From the NCBI GenBank assembly GCA_022925895.1, contig JAKSYS010000297.1, positions 10,001-70,370 on the forward strand: a stretch of DNA of 60,370 nucleotides. The letters run 5' to 3'. The DNA is from Fragilaria crotonensis (lineage: Eukaryota; Bacillariophyta; Fragilariophyceae; Fragilariales; Fragilariaceae). The first letter of the stretch is position 1; every line of letters begins with the position of its first letter. Shown piece after piece: positions 44,496-56,482 of this stretch. The translations under genes and the position numbers were made by a program. A model generated the notes under the pieces. That model did no database searches and was not told where the DNA came from. It worked only from the letters and a program-made list of their open reading frames with translations.

Positions 44496-44960
44496 ATGGT
44501 TGATGCGGTGCGCACAAACAGCGCTCTCACGTCGAACATCAGTCAACACGAACAGATCTTCCCCATGATTACCTCCACAAGCAAGGCAACTATCACTGAT
44601 TCATTAGCTCGCAAACTCGTGCTGATCAGGCATCCAAAGCAAAAGATCTCCAATGAAGCCATCCAATTGACTGCTGAGCTTTTACGAGTCTTCATTTTGG
44701 AAGCGAGAAATAGAGCGTCAGTCGAGGTGAGTTTTGTTCGACTATTGGTAGTAGCACTCCTAATATGCTGCTACATTACTCGAAGTACATCGTTCGGTAC
44801 TCTGTACTCGTTGATCGAAATGGATTCACCTAAACTCTCTTAACTGCAGGCGGAATGCGAAACTGAGGCTAAGCTAGAGGAAGATGATTCGTCCGAGGGC
44901 GTTCGCATCAAGGCCCACCACATCACCAAAATTGCGGCAGAATTGCTTCTCGACTTGTAG
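44496..44960 (+). CDS. CENPX: CENP-X / MHF2 histone-fold protein, 113 aa
   Basis: Two exons, 44496-44726 and 44850-44960; GTGAGT...GCAG, phase 0. An internal ATG at 44565 is an alternative start. Histone-fold signature: LARKLVLIRHPKQKISNEAI, then LTAELLRVFILEARNRAS, then after the junction an acidic insert and RIKAHHITKIAAELLLDL, matching the closing LLLD-F/L of CENP-X. CENP-X pairs with CENP-S as the MHF complex at kinetochores and, with FANCM, at stalled replication forks. Length is slightly over the usual ~80 residues because of an N-terminal extension and the acidic insert. It ends 11 bp from the convergent ERV46 stop. Confidence 0.85.
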
Positions 44961-44971
44961 TAATGGAATGA

Positions 44972-46168
44972 CTAGCGCATCAATCCGACATCCTTTCGGC
45001 CCCCAAATTTCGAATACAAGGCTTGATCGACAATCCCCATCACTGTTACGACACCACCGACTATGGCAGCCAACGACGTGAAGAAAGCAATCCATCCCCG
45101 ACGGTACTCTTCAATGACAACATGCAAAGCGCTGACTTCGTAGAAGAAAAATACGCCAGGTAACCCTCGACCACTTCCAGGAGTCACATGGCGCATGTGC
45201 TCGGTGACAGAGTACTGGTAGGTTTCAATGATGCGACCGCTTAGAGTTTTGTAGGTAGTTGGAACAATCTGTAGGTAGTATTGGTACATTCCGTAGGAAT
45301 CACCCAAGATGCGTTCCTCCATGTCCAATTGATGAGCGACTCCAGGATAGTCGGCACCAAAGCGAATTTTGTTGATCGTGTGAGAAACATTGAACTGTTC
45401 AAATGTTCGAAGAAAGACATCAATAATCGATGTCACACTTTCACTGTCGTCCAAGCCGCGATTGGGCGCCAAATGCAAGTTTCCTCCTCCTGTACTGAGC
45501 GCCACTATGCCGTGCACATTGCAACCTTCTCCTTCCTCTTCCTTGGCAGTTGTTTGATTCTGGCATTGCTTAATCTCAGAAAGACTTGGCAGTATCCATC
45601 CCTCAAGTTCGTATTCACGTTTGACATCGTCGCAGGTGTTGCAGCATGCATCTTCACCACCAGCACCGTAACAACTGCCGCACTCCTCCTCCATAAGGTG
45701 AATGTCTTCAAGAGAAACAACCTGATCGTCATCGTCAGTACGATTGTGAAGTGAGTCCAGCAAATGCTGTTCGCTCAACAAAGACGAACCGAGTTCGAGC
45801 CTCGATTTACGTCCAAGAAATCTGCCATCTTTACTAATCCGATGCTTATAAACATGATGCACCTTGTCCAAATGTAATGATTGTCGTTGTCCGGCTGGAT
45901 CATTAGCGTCAATAGATAAAATGGCACATGGGACGCTGTGTAGGGTAATATCAAATTCCATCTCCAACCCTCGTTCGGTGGTTGCATTGGCATGGACCCG
46001 TTCCACAAGTTCTTCTCGGAAGTTGTATCGAAATTCAGTAAAGGTCAGGTACGCAATCAGGACAAGCGTGATCGTGGAAAGGACGGCACCCTGCACTGTG
46101 TGAACTCGGAACTCCTTGGAGATGGTGGAATGACCGTCCAGGCGTTTCAGCGAATCTCCAATGCCCAT
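44972..46168 (-). CDS. ERV46 / ERGIC3-like ER-Golgi cargo receptor, 398 aa
   Basis: Single exon. The N-terminus (LKRLDGHSTISKEFRVHTVQG) is the family entry, followed by membrane span 1 (AVLSTITLVLIAYLTF). The lumenal domain carries the Cys cluster (CGSCYGAGGEDACCNTCDDV) and EYELEGW. After it come GRIIETYQYSVTEH, PGVFFFYEVSALHV and membrane span 2 (AFFTSLAAIVGGVVTVMGIV), then a short cytosolic tail (GRKDVGLMR). Cycles between ER and Golgi in COPII/COPI vesicles with ERV41. Normal length and complete. It precedes the PGM gene on the same strand. Confidence 0.93.
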   Translation of the reverse strand: MGIGDSLKRLDGHSTISKEFRVHTVQGAVLSTITLVLIAYLTFTEFRYNFREELVERVHANATTERGLEMEFDITLHSVPCAILSIDANDPAGQRQSLHLDKVHHVYKHRISKDGRFLGRKSRLELGSSLLSEQHLLDSLHNRTDDDDQVVSLEDIHLMEEECGSCYGAGGEDACCNTCDDVKREYELEGWILPSLSEIKQCQNQTTAKEEEGEGCNVHGIVALSTGGGNLHLAPNRGLDDSESVTSIIDVFLRTFEQFNVSHTINKIRFGADYPGVAHQLDMEERILGDSYGMYQYYLQIVPTTYKTLSGRIIETYQYSVTEHMRHVTPGSGRGLPGVFFFYEVSALHVVIEEYRRGWIAFFTSLAAIVGGVVTVMGIVDQALYSKFGGRKDVGLMR

Positions 46169-46734
46169 GATGCCGAAATTGATACTGCAATAATGTCAAA
46201 TATGTACAATGCTGTCTCTTCCAATAATGCAGCAAGGCCGAACTTTCAGGTTGAATTGTTGAAAGTGTTTCAAATCCGATGAAACAATGCGAGGGTTGAG
46301 GTGTGTATAAGAAAGACGGTCTAACGCCAGTGTATCGGCTTCACCTCAAGTGCAATTCGAGGGCGAAAGAGGGGATCATTCGCACAAGAGGCGGGAGGCA
46401 GGCGGGATCATTCGTCGCATCGATAGGCTGACGGACAGGCGTAAAACCGAATAACCCAAACGATGTGCAGTAGCTCCGTACCAGTATCATACTTCCGTAC
46501 AATGGTATAAATGTATTTTAGCGAAAGATCTCTTAAAAGAAACAGAACAATTAACATCTCTACTTGGAAGGAAGCCACCGAGAACACCCATGAGCCATGA
46601 GCCAGTCAAGTTCATTAGTGATACTTAGTAAAATGTGAAGACCACGGAGGGCAAAGTACCCCCAACAAAAGTGCCTGGATAGCCATACAGTGACGAACGC
46701 ATCTCACGGAAATCTGTGTAAAGCGTGAAAAAAC
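46169..46734. other. Intergenic
   Basis: No supported gene; a GGCGGGAGGCAGGCGGGA purine run near 46390. Confidence 0.4.
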
Positions 46735-49591
46735 CTACTCCGTACTAGCTGCAACCCCAGAGGTTGCTCCGTTCACTCGCTGAACTCCGAATTCTCCGGC
46801 ACGAATCTCGTCCAGAGATTTCTGATCCGCTTCCGAGATAACGGACCCAGTAGACGCCATAAAGTCACTCACGAATCGAATATCGCATTCCTCATCGGGT
46901 GAGCCATCTTCATTCTCGCACGGCCGGAATAGATAGTTGGCAGCCTTTCCGAAATTGTAAACCTCCAATGGGTCACGTCCCGTGCCGTCGTCGAGAAGCT
47001 GAGAGATAGGCCATGACAGTGAGCCCAAGCAATAAAAGGATACAAAATGACTAGCTGCGCAAAACACCTTTCCAGTTTCTTACCTTGATGCATTTGGAAT
47101 TAAGATCAAAGATGAGAGGAAGGCCATTCGGTATCTCGAGGCCAGTAATCTGGTCTTCCGGAATCTGACAAAGATGCATCAATAAACCCCGAATCGCATT
47201 CTCGCTACTTGAAATGAGTACCCGCTGGCCTCGATCTAGCGCTTCAGGAACAATGCGTTCCGTAAAGTACGGTATAGTTCGATCCATACACATTTTGAGC
47301 GACTCACTTTTCGGGAGTTTTCGTCGAAGCGTCAAGCGGCCGGATTCAATTGTTCGAATGACGGATTCGGTAACCGAGTATCGAACATCTTTGAGATACT
47401 TTTGGTAGCGTTTGTCGTTCCCGGGATAATGTTTCGAGAACGACGATACTCTAGGTGGCGCTGTGTTGTAACCGCGTCGCCACGCCTTGAATTGAGCTTC
47501 ACCGTGACGTTGAGCAACCATGCGTTTGGAAAGTCCAGTCAAGACCCCGTACATGCGTTCGTTAAGTCTCCATGTTTTAATGAGCGGTAGCCATAGCTCG
47601 TCCATTTCATCCATGACATGCCAAGCAGTTTCAATGGCGCGGGAGAGCCAGCTAGTGTAGACAACGTCAAACTCAAATCCGTGAAGCTTCAGTAATCGGC
47701 CCGCCCGTTTGGCTTCTTCGATACCTTCCTTGGCAAGTGGGACGTCTTCCCACCCAGTAAACAATCCAAGTTTGTTGTGCTCCGTCTTTCCGTGGCGAAT
47801 GATGACAAGAACAGCATCCTTACGAGTGGGAACGCCCTCACCATCCACACCTTGAGCCGGTGGTAACGCCGTCACACACGGATTGGGCGTATTCTTGGAG
47901 ATGATTGTGGGAGACAACTTCTGTTCCTTTGTTGACGATTTCTCCATCCTCATTTCTTCCAAGGCTTGCTCCCATACCTTGTCTTCGGACAGGACAATAG
48001 GCTTACCCTGATTTCCATCACTGCCGTCATCGTCCTCTGCTGCGTTTTCGTCAATGAATTGCCCCGCCCATTGACCGAGCTCTCGTTCGGCGTTAAGTTT
48101 GAAGAGAGAGCGTTCAAGAGACGTCAAGGGAATTTTAGTACGCCCCATGGTGTAGTCGTAGCCTGGAACGTTGTTGGACCATTCCTCCTCTCGCTTGAGT
48201 GCATCCTTGAGCAGGCCAGGTTTTTCTAAAAAGAGACCAGTCGTGTGGATTTGTGATGGACCATCTTGTTGAATCGGTCTTAAGTTTCTGTCGAATTTGT
48301 AGATCACAGGAATACCAGTTGGGAGCGCAACATCTGAAAATGGTAGGTTAGCACGTAATTAGGTGATTCGAATCGACGATTACAGACGTCACATTTCCCA
48401 CTCACCTTTAATGTTATCGTCGTCAATCTCATCAATCGTCTTGACTAACCCTCTGAGCGTATTCGCATGCGCGATCACCAAAACATTGCGACCAAGTCGA
48501 ATTTCTCTTCGGATTCGATCCTTCCAAATGGGTTCCGTGCGCTCCATGCAATCCTTCAACGATTCTGTAAGAGGTAGCTGATCGTCACGCAAGTCTGCGT
48601 ACCTGCGATCCCGACCAGGCCAATATACGTCCGATCGTGTCAGAGGAGGCGGTCGTGCTTCGTAGGAACCACGCCTATGTTGATGCAACATGCAAATTCA
48701 CAGTAAATGTTGGTTAGAAATCAAGCCTTTTGAGGAGCAAAAACAACAATTTCACAGCTGTACGCACCATGTTTGCACCAAATCTGCACCTAGTTGTTCA
48801 GCCAATTCCTTTTTCGAAAGTCCCGTCAACGCGCCATAGTGGCGTTCCTGCAAACGCCAGGACTTGAAGACGGGCAAGTAGACTTCGTTGAGTTCTGTCA
48901 AGATGATCCAGACAGTGCGTATGGCGCGTTTGAGTCGAGACGTGAAGACTACATCAATCTCGTATCCACCTTCTAACAAAAGCCTAATAACATGTCGTGA
49001 GAATATGGAACAGTTAATTGCAAATCCATTCTCCGAGTAATTCGATGCCAATCACCATGGATCCAAATAACTTCCTGACTGTACTAATAATCGCATCGCA
49101 CCATCTGTGGTCCCTTACCTCGCGGCATGTTCAGCTTCCCTCCACCCCCTTTCACTCAAATCTGGATCAGCCCATCCAGTAAATGTCTGATTGGCATTCC
49201 ACAAGGACTCTCCGTGTCGTATTAGAATGAGAGTCCCCGGTTCCTGTGGTTTTCTCCATATCCGCTTGGCCGCGCGAAAGGGCAATTTGAGCAAGGCGCG
49301 AAGGGGCGATCGGCGCTTGTCCGTGAGCATCATGTCCTGATATCCGTCTTCCATGTTGTCCTTGCGACGCTGTTCGCGGTCCAACAGTCGTTTTTCGATG
49401 CGTTCGAGCAAGCGTTTTCGTAAGAATTGGTCGTATCCTAAATCTGTAGTGTAGCCAGAGCGTTTCTTTTCCGAGAGGAATAGTGGAGATTGGAAATGAT
49501 TGCGACTTTGGGTTAATGAAGGAGATTGGAAGGCATGACATGATGATGAAACTAGTAGGAGAGTGAGGACGATGTTGGTAATCGTCGTCAT
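46735..49591 (-). CDS. Plastid-targeted fusion of two phosphoglycerate mutase domains, 823 aa
   Basis: Five exons on the minus strand: 49591-49119, 48983-48768, 48674-48406, 48333-47084 and 46998-46735; all junctions GT-AG and phases agree (2472 bases). ATG 49591 starts a signal peptide ending SSCHAF|QSP, a plastid-type A/H-F site. Domain 1 has [38 protein letters not shown] and the second catalytic His in [10 protein letters not shown]: it looks active. Domain 2 has [20 protein letters not shown] and [13 protein letters not shown], but the second His region reads [11 protein letters not shown], so His is Ser. The enzyme interconverts 3- and 2-phosphoglycerate. Such head-to-tail fusion in one chain is unusual; domain 2 may be regulatory or structural. 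Confidence 0.88.
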
Positions 49592-50680
49592 GGTGTTGTT
49601 GTCTCTATGGATAGATCTTTTTCTATATTTTCTTCGATGACACTTGTGACTTGCGTCGTCGTAATTCGACATGGCGATAAAGAAAGCACATAACAGCACT
49701 TCATAGACCTCATACTCTACTGGAGTATTGGTACGATACGTCTACTCCCACTGTTTATGACACTTCCAGGTTCCAGCAGTTGAGCACTGGTATTCTCCAT
49801 ACTCCGAATACTACTCTACTAGACTGTACTGGAGTATACCGGAATGTATATCTGCACTGTAGCTGGCACAGTACCGTGTACCGTCGGACGACGTACGGAC
49901 GAGCAAATCGGTATATGTATATACAGGTACGTAATACAATGATTATAAGTCAAACTCAAGATGGATTCGTTATCACTTCAGCGAATTTGGTGTATATATG
50001 GAATTGAATACGCGTATTCGCCTCAACCGACACAAGTGTTCGAACTTAACATATATCGTTGGTTCAAAAGAATCGTTTGCCGGCCGCCGGATCCTTGGCT
50101 TGGGATTGTGATTGGTCCTGGCAGTAGCAGTACTATTGAGTTTATGTACATTGGTTCATGTAGAGTGTGGAAAAAGCTGGAAAAGTGGACAAGTCGACAA
50201 GAGAGAGTTATCTCGCTTCGATTTGAAGGCAACCATCTCAGCGCTCAGCAGCCATCATTATTGGCATTATCCTCGATTCCCTACTGCTTGTAGAAGCGTT
50301 GTGTAGTAGGTGTAGTTGATTGGTCGGTAGACTCAGAAGGTGTGTGTTTCTTTTGGACGAAGTTCGAGTGATTTCCTTTGATCATTGCATTTTAATTGAT
50401 CTCGGTTGAGGAGGTACCTTCATAGCAATGTGCAATCGCAATGTACTCCTCCGAATACTGCACCAGTTGTGATTACCTAAGGAAGTATGATACCAGGCGC
50501 TGTGCAGCTCTGGGGTTCATCATACTCGACCCTGCTCCGAGTATCATGTCAGCTGCACTTCTTCTGTCTCCTCAATCGTTGTGTACTGGTGACTGGTAAT
50601 TTCACTCTTGTCTCACAATCTCATTTCGATTTTCCTTTCTGTACACTTGTAGATTGAAAAGAAGGAACTGTTTCACAAAA
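49592..50680. promoter_or_regulatory. Divergent spacer, PGM fusion / Cys-rich membrane protein
   Basis: About 1.1 kb without a gene. GTACTGGAGTAT-type words occur near 49722 and 49828. Confidence 0.3.
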
Positions 50681-51993
50681 ATGCTGATTCGATTGCACGT
50701 CCTCCTCTTGTTGGCCTTGGGTTTCATCAGTGTTGCGTTCTGTGAAGATGCACAAGCTGATCAACAATACGACGCAGAAACGAGTGACAGCGACGGTTCG
50801 CAATATATTAAGTACTGGACTGAATATGCAATTCTTCCCAAGCGATGCATAGTGTAGTACGTATTGCGTGACTCTTTGTTGTTTAATCATGTTATTACCG
50901 CATGTCACTAACACATCACACTCCCTCGATCCTCACATTGTCAACAGCAATGACGTTGATGTTATCGTATTTTCGGTGTTTGAGCACGGCTACAAGCAAT
51001 GCAGCGACGAGCCCATGGGAACATATGTTACGGATGTCCCTACTTTTGTCTACGCCTACTTGCAACAAAAGTTGCAGAATCAACAAGATCTGGGCAATGA
51101 TGATTATGTCACCCCCGACTCTGTCGAGTACACGGCTTGTACCAGAAAGGTGGTGGACAATGTCGAGTACTTTGTGCAATTGGGATGTTCCGACTCCACA
51201 TCTCAAGCCCTGTCGCTTAATATATACAAGGATAATACTTGCACAGAACGAGATTCGCGAAATGGATATGATGACGCGAATGCGGATGTTAGCGCATTGC
51301 AGGTACGAACGTAGCGTCGGCCATTTTTCAGGGCCACCATGACTGTCCAATACTCACCGCATCTAACGTTCCAACACCACACAGCTCCCATTCAAGAAAT
51401 GCCAGGCCTGTGTCAATTGGGTGGATTACAGTGATGACAAGGTCGACGATCAGTTTTACGAGAACCATCAAACCAACGCGCCACTGTGCAGCACGGCATG
51501 GGAAAACAAACAATCGTGCGATCGAAAGTGCCAAAAGACCGGCCTAGAACACACCACCAAGGAGGGTTGGAACACATCCGACGAAGTTCTGCTTGCCATT
51601 TTAGGTGTCTTTGGATTCGGCATGCTGATTGCCATCCTCCAAAAGCGGCGACAAATGTCAAACAAGGATGCTCTCTTGGAGCAGGCTGCCATGAGTGCTG
51701 CTGGCTTGCAACAAGCCCATGTCATTGGGATCTTTGTCCTTGTTGTGATTGTGATTACTGTGTTTGCGTTGCTGAATCTCAAGAACTTGACTTGGGCGCT
51801 GTTGCTCATCATGAATACCGTGCTCTTTGGATATCTCATGAAGTTAACGATAGATTCCGGAGTTTCCACCGGTGAGACAATCATTGGACCAGATGGTACC
51901 ATTATTCGACGTGCGGAATCTGATGATTCGTCTTTGGAATCGTCGCAAGCAAATGCCAACATTGGAGGATACATGATTCCGAGAATCACCTAA
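50681..51993 (+). CDS. Secretory-pathway membrane protein with Cys-rich lumenal part, 379 aa
   Basis: Three exons: 50681-50856, 50948-51302 and 51385-51993; phases 2 and 0, total 1140 bases. The start at 50681 gives a signal peptide (LIRLHVLLLLALGFISVAFC); upstream codons have no ATG. The lumenal domain carries paired Cys (KRCIVYNDVD; YKQCSDE; YTACTRK; LGCSDS; FKKCQACVNW; QSCDRKC). Three hydrophobic segments follow: LLAILGVFGFGMLIAIL, VIGIFVLVVIVITVFALL and WALLLIMNTVLFGYL. A cytosolic acidic tail ends MIPRIT. Family not recognised; similar layouts occur in stramenopile proteins of unknown role. Confidence 0.8.
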
Positions 51994-52725
51994 GTGAGGG
52001 TAGATGTGGACGCTGTTGTCATTTAGTTGGTGCTGTAACCATCGGTTGCACGTGCTAATACTACCAGGTACAGCAGCTACAGTAGTAAGGGATGATTCTA
52101 TCGTGTTAGTAGTAGTGTATACTGTATATACAGGAGGCGACTCAACGATTGCTACTATGTCCACGGTCCCGCTTCTATAACAGTGCTGTGGACGGCCATA
52201 CCCGGTTCCGATTTTCGGCCTGCCAACGCCCGACAAAATGTCTTGGCTGACCGTATCAAATCTTGTGCATTTGTTGTATGCTTTGTTCACAGCGACGACC
52301 TGCTGTTGTTGGACGCTTCTTGGCATAGCCCGTCAAGCCGACATTAAAACTTCGAGCGACAAACGTGTAGTGTTCGTTGACATTCATTGTTGCTTGTTCT
52401 GTGACAGACTTGCACTTCTCGACAACTTGCAGTAGAGGGCATTGCAGCAACAAATAGAAACAACAAAAACAACACCAAACGAATCCACGTTCCCTTTCAG
52501 TACACCACCTTGGAAACCAAGCAAGACTCGGGAGAAGAAATATTTTTCCAGTTTTGCTTTTCTTTTCTTCATCACTTGATTTCAATTTCGAAGTCACAAC
52601 TCGGGAGTGATTTTGTGATTCGCAACAGCAAGCACAAAAGGCATCACATTGATCACCAGTTGATTTCACAACGACAAAAGTACTCGCATACTTTTTAAAA
52701 AACGTTCAAGATTTTTTCCTCTCAG
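51994..52725. other. Intergenic, may hold a 5' exon of the hydrolase gene
   Basis: No gene recognised. It ends in a strong acceptor (pyrimidine run then CTCAG at 52725), suggesting an upstream exon or 5'-UTR exon that I could not find. Confidence 0.35.
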
Positions 52726-55700
52726 TCGGATTTGGAACTCCACGCGCCGCTTCTTCGATCCGACGAGGGGCAGCAGCATCATTCGTCGGTAGCGGCGACG
52801 GCGTGGGATACATTCTCCGGAATGGAACGCAGCGATTCATCAACAGCCAGTACGACAACGACGATTATTGCGGGAAATACTAGCGACAGCAACAACTCAT
52901 CCCAATCGATGCTCTTCAATTGGATGAGTCCAAGCATGAGACGCTTGGTTCTACGTTGCCTCAATATCCCCACAGCAGCTGATGCACTTCCGTCACCGCT
53001 TTTGTTCCTAGCCACAAGTGGGAAACATTCCTTCATCACTCTTCCTCTCTTTTCATTGGCCTTTTGTGCTCTCTGGTTGCCCTTTTATTTATTGGCATTT
53101 TTGGTGACAGAATGGGGTGTTTATGCTCTCTTTGTGGGAACTGTCTTTTTTGTGGGACGAGTCATCCTTCGGTGAGTTCTTGTTTGTTTGTGGATTAATT
53201 TCACCAGAGGTATATTTTAGATGTCTGCGGATTTCACTGCAACTACGCTCTAAGCACTAACTTTGATTCACGAACATATGCCATCCACAGAATGTTGGCC
53301 TTTCCTGGAGCCTCCCGGCGTGTCTCGGGCGAAATTGAGCAGGAATTTGCCAAGTACTCTGTCCGAATGCTGCACTCCTCCGTCAATGCTTCGATTGAGC
53401 TGGCCGCTGACGTGATGGCTCTTGATGGACAGTCCGGAAGCAACAGTAATTCCGCGTACTACGAAGTTGCCAATGCCTGGAAACGATTGCAGTCCTACCG
53501 GAATCGGGTCATGGGAGTTTACTACGCTGTTTTGGCGTACGTATATCAAGAACCAGAATTGCCTTCTGTCCATCCTGTCAACAGCAGCACCACGGGTCAA
53601 CTCAACGCGTTTGGGAACAATCGCCTGAGTGGGGACGTCGGAAATTTATCCGGGATTACGGTACGTTCGTTACATCTCGGTGGCAAATGTGGAGCGTTCG
53701 TTGTTCTGGATGACAAACATCTCATGTCTCATTTTATTTAGACGGACGCTCAAACCGACGGCAGGCGGGTGTTGACGTTGTTAGGAAAGGTTCTTTCCGA
53801 CATTACTGTTCTAGAGCAAAACGGATCAAGTCTCTTGAACAATTCGGGTCGCTTCGTACCTCAAGACGCATTGAACGAACGGGTGAAGCAATCTGCCGCT
53901 GCACTGATGCAATCCGCCTCAGAGCTCAAGCTCCTACTTCCAATATTGGCGCAGAATGTTCCAAACGGTGATGACGATGAAGGCGAAGACGACGAAGATG
54001 TTTTGGAAAGTGTTCGCCAGTCCATGGGAGAAACTACCGTAGTTTCTACATGGGGCGCAATTTCGGCCACAATTGGAGCAATTATACCCATGCTCGATCC
54101 TTCACCACATAAATCAATCTTTGGCTTGGATGTTTTGCGTGGAACAGTCCTTTCTCGGTACAAGGGCGCAACGCAAATGTGGTTCACTCGTCCTACCGGA
54201 GGAAGAATTGATGCAATGCACATTCCCGCCCTAGGGTGGGATCCAGCCATGGGTACAAATCCAAAAGCAGTGCTTTACTGTAACCCGAATGCTTGTCTCA
54301 TCGAAGCGGCAGCTGGAATAAGCTTGGCATCTAGTAACTGTTCTCGACCAGGGGACAACGAAGATGTTTCTTGCTGGACTGAATACTACACGAGATTGGG
54401 GTATGATATGTACATGTTCAACTATTGTGGTTACGGACGGAGCCACGCGACCGCAGCTGATTACAACAGGGCTCGCACCGCTGGATTTTTTGGTGCATGC
54501 TGTCGCATTTTGCACAGTGCGTTTATTGCGTTCTCTGTGAGTAGCACAAACAACGAGCGTGCCGACTGGTACCATCGCGATTCTTTAACTAACATACTTT
54601 GTCGCGGCAGCCAACACCTGACACTGTCCGATCTGATGCCTTCACGGTCGGCTCATATTTGATTGCAGAGCTTAAAATCGAGTCGTTGATCATTCACGGT
54701 GAAAGCATCGGAGGAGTAGCTGCTGCAGGAGCAGCACGTGGTTTGACCAGCATGCCGGCGACCACGGACAAGGTAGCCCTGTTGATTTGCGACAGAACGT
54801 TTACCAATCTCCAGGCGATTGCCCAGCGTCTTGTGGGCAGCTGGACAGCTCCAGCCATTACGACGCTGGCGCCTTTATGGAACACTGATGTCGCAGCTGA
54901 TTTTCTGGCCGCCACATGTCCAAAGATACTCGCCCAGGATCACGCCGATGTCATCATCGCTGATTCAGGTTCTCTCAAGTCAGGGGTTGCCTTGTGGAAC
55001 GAAATTAGGAGGCGATCGTCCACCAAAAGTCTCGGTTGGGCCATGGAAGCGCCAGTCGAATACCGCGCTGCTGACTGGGAGAATGTCGGTGTTCGCGAGT
55101 CTAAACTGGCCCCGACGACCGCAGCTCATATTCAGCCACCCATGTGGCCAACGGACAAGCATATTTCCTTACGTGTTGGGTTCCACTTTGCTGCATGTGC
55201 AAGACGCATTGGAAAGCTTTCCACACAAGAAAGGAGGGCAAATAGATCGAGATCAAATACCTCAGATATAGAGGAGGGAGTCGACGTTGACTTTGACGGT
55301 ACAACAATGTCATCACAATCCACGGACTCCATGTCCGGGCTCGTTACTGCATGGAAATCATTAGCATGTTGTGATGGTCTATGCGGGTCTCCGTTGGGTG
55401 CTGCCGTGAAACAGGGGTACGACTGGACACTTATATGGCTTTGCAGCACTCTGACTTTCGGGGGTCAAATCGTCGCTGGAGCCGCCGAAGCGAGGCAGGG
55501 GCGGTCGGATACGTTACAAATATCGCCCCTTGATTTCGATTGCCGTCCCGCTGGCTACCAGAGAGAAGAGACCGATATGATGGTTCACCCCAAGCCAATC
55601 CCTGAAGTCATCGCAACGCTAAAGAGTGTTGTGGAACGCAACGACGTTTCCATCCGATCTGCCGAACACGAACTATCCTACTGTATCGGTGTTTTGGAGT

Positions 55701-55879
55701 ACGTTGTGGCCCGCCTATCAGCGCCTCCTACTGTGGATGCTTCCCGACAAGCGAATCACTTGCAAAGTCAACTCGGATACTTGTTGAATCTGCATTGTGG
55801 ACACAATAATCAGTTCTCAGTAGAGGAGCGAGTCAAGCTCACGGCATTGCTGGACGAAATCGGGACTAGACATCGCTGA
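52726..55879 (+). CDS. Membrane-anchored alpha/beta hydrolase (serine hydrolase)
   Basis: Exons 52726-53171, 53291-53660, 53742-54536 and 54611-55879; phases agree. The first exon is preceded by an acceptor, so the initiator may lie upstream; otherwise the first in-frame ATG is 52822 (927 aa). Near the N-terminus are hydrophobic spans (LPLFSLAFCALWLPFYLLAF; GVYALFVGTVFFVGRV). A helical, acidic middle follows, then the fold: LYCNPNACLIEAA, YDMYMFNYCGYGRS, nucleophile elbow HGESIGGVAA (Ser, about 54699-54716), and ICDRTFTNLQ with a candidate acid. A catalytic His is not obvious. The layout resembles ABHD16/Bat5-type lipid hydrolases; substrate unknown. Confidence 0.8.
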
Positions 55880-56026
55880 TGGAGAGGCGTAGACGCTGTA
55901 ACTTAAGTGGCCGTATCGTTTTAAATTGCCATACACTTGCATCGTTACTGTAGCTCTGCTCTAGACGTCGAGATAAACACGAATCCCACTGAAGCCTTTC
56001 AAAAGATAACGCAAAAGTAAACTAGT

Positions 56027-56482
56027 CTACTTGGAGCTTCCCTTCACCTCAATCATTTCCATTACAAAATGCAGGGGAGACCCTTCAGGGATCAATGAGC
56101 CAGCGCCTCGGTCGCCATATCCAAGCTCTGATGGAATAAATAGCTCCCACTTGGCACCTTCTTTCATCAGTTGCATCGCCTCGGTCCATCCCTTGATGAC
56201 CTGGTTGGGAGCAAACGTCAATGGTTCCCCGCGCTTGATGGAAGAATCAAATTCAGTGCCATCAGGGAGCTTTCCTTCATAGTGACAGACGGTAGGCGAG
56301 TCAATGGTCGGGGTCTTGCCAGTGCCAGCACTGAGTTCGCGGTACAACAGACCAGAGGGTAGCTTGATGACGCCTTCTTCCGCCGCCTTGGCTGCAAGCC
56401 ATCGGAGCCCTTCTTCGGAAGTGCCAGCGAGGATGCTGATCAGCAGGGAACTGAAGATTAGAAGCGTGGAGCGAAAGAACAT
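56027..56482 (-). CDS. Secretory FKBP-type peptidyl-prolyl isomerase 1, 151 aa
   Basis: Single exon. Signal peptide (LLIFSSLLISILAG). FKBP core: YEGKLPDGTEFDSS, GEPLTFAPNQVIKGWTEAM, EGAKWELFIPSELGYGDRG, IPEGSPLHFVMEMIEV. The key aromatic and Asp residues of the active pocket (Y, F, D, V-I, W, Y, F) are present. It would catalyse proline cis-trans isomerisation during folding in the ER; there is no obvious KDEL. A close paralog is at 59865 in the same orientation, with Deg and RPC9 in between. Convergent with the hydrolase gene; divergent to Deg. Confidence 0.93.
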   Translation of the reverse strand: MFFRSTLLIFSSLLISILAGTSEEGLRWLAAKAAEEGVIKLPSGLLYRELSAGTGKTPTIDSPTVCHYEGKLPDGTEFDSSIKRGEPLTFAPNQVIKGWTEAMQLMKEGAKWELFIPSELGYGDRGAGSLIPEGSPLHFVMEMIEVKGSSK

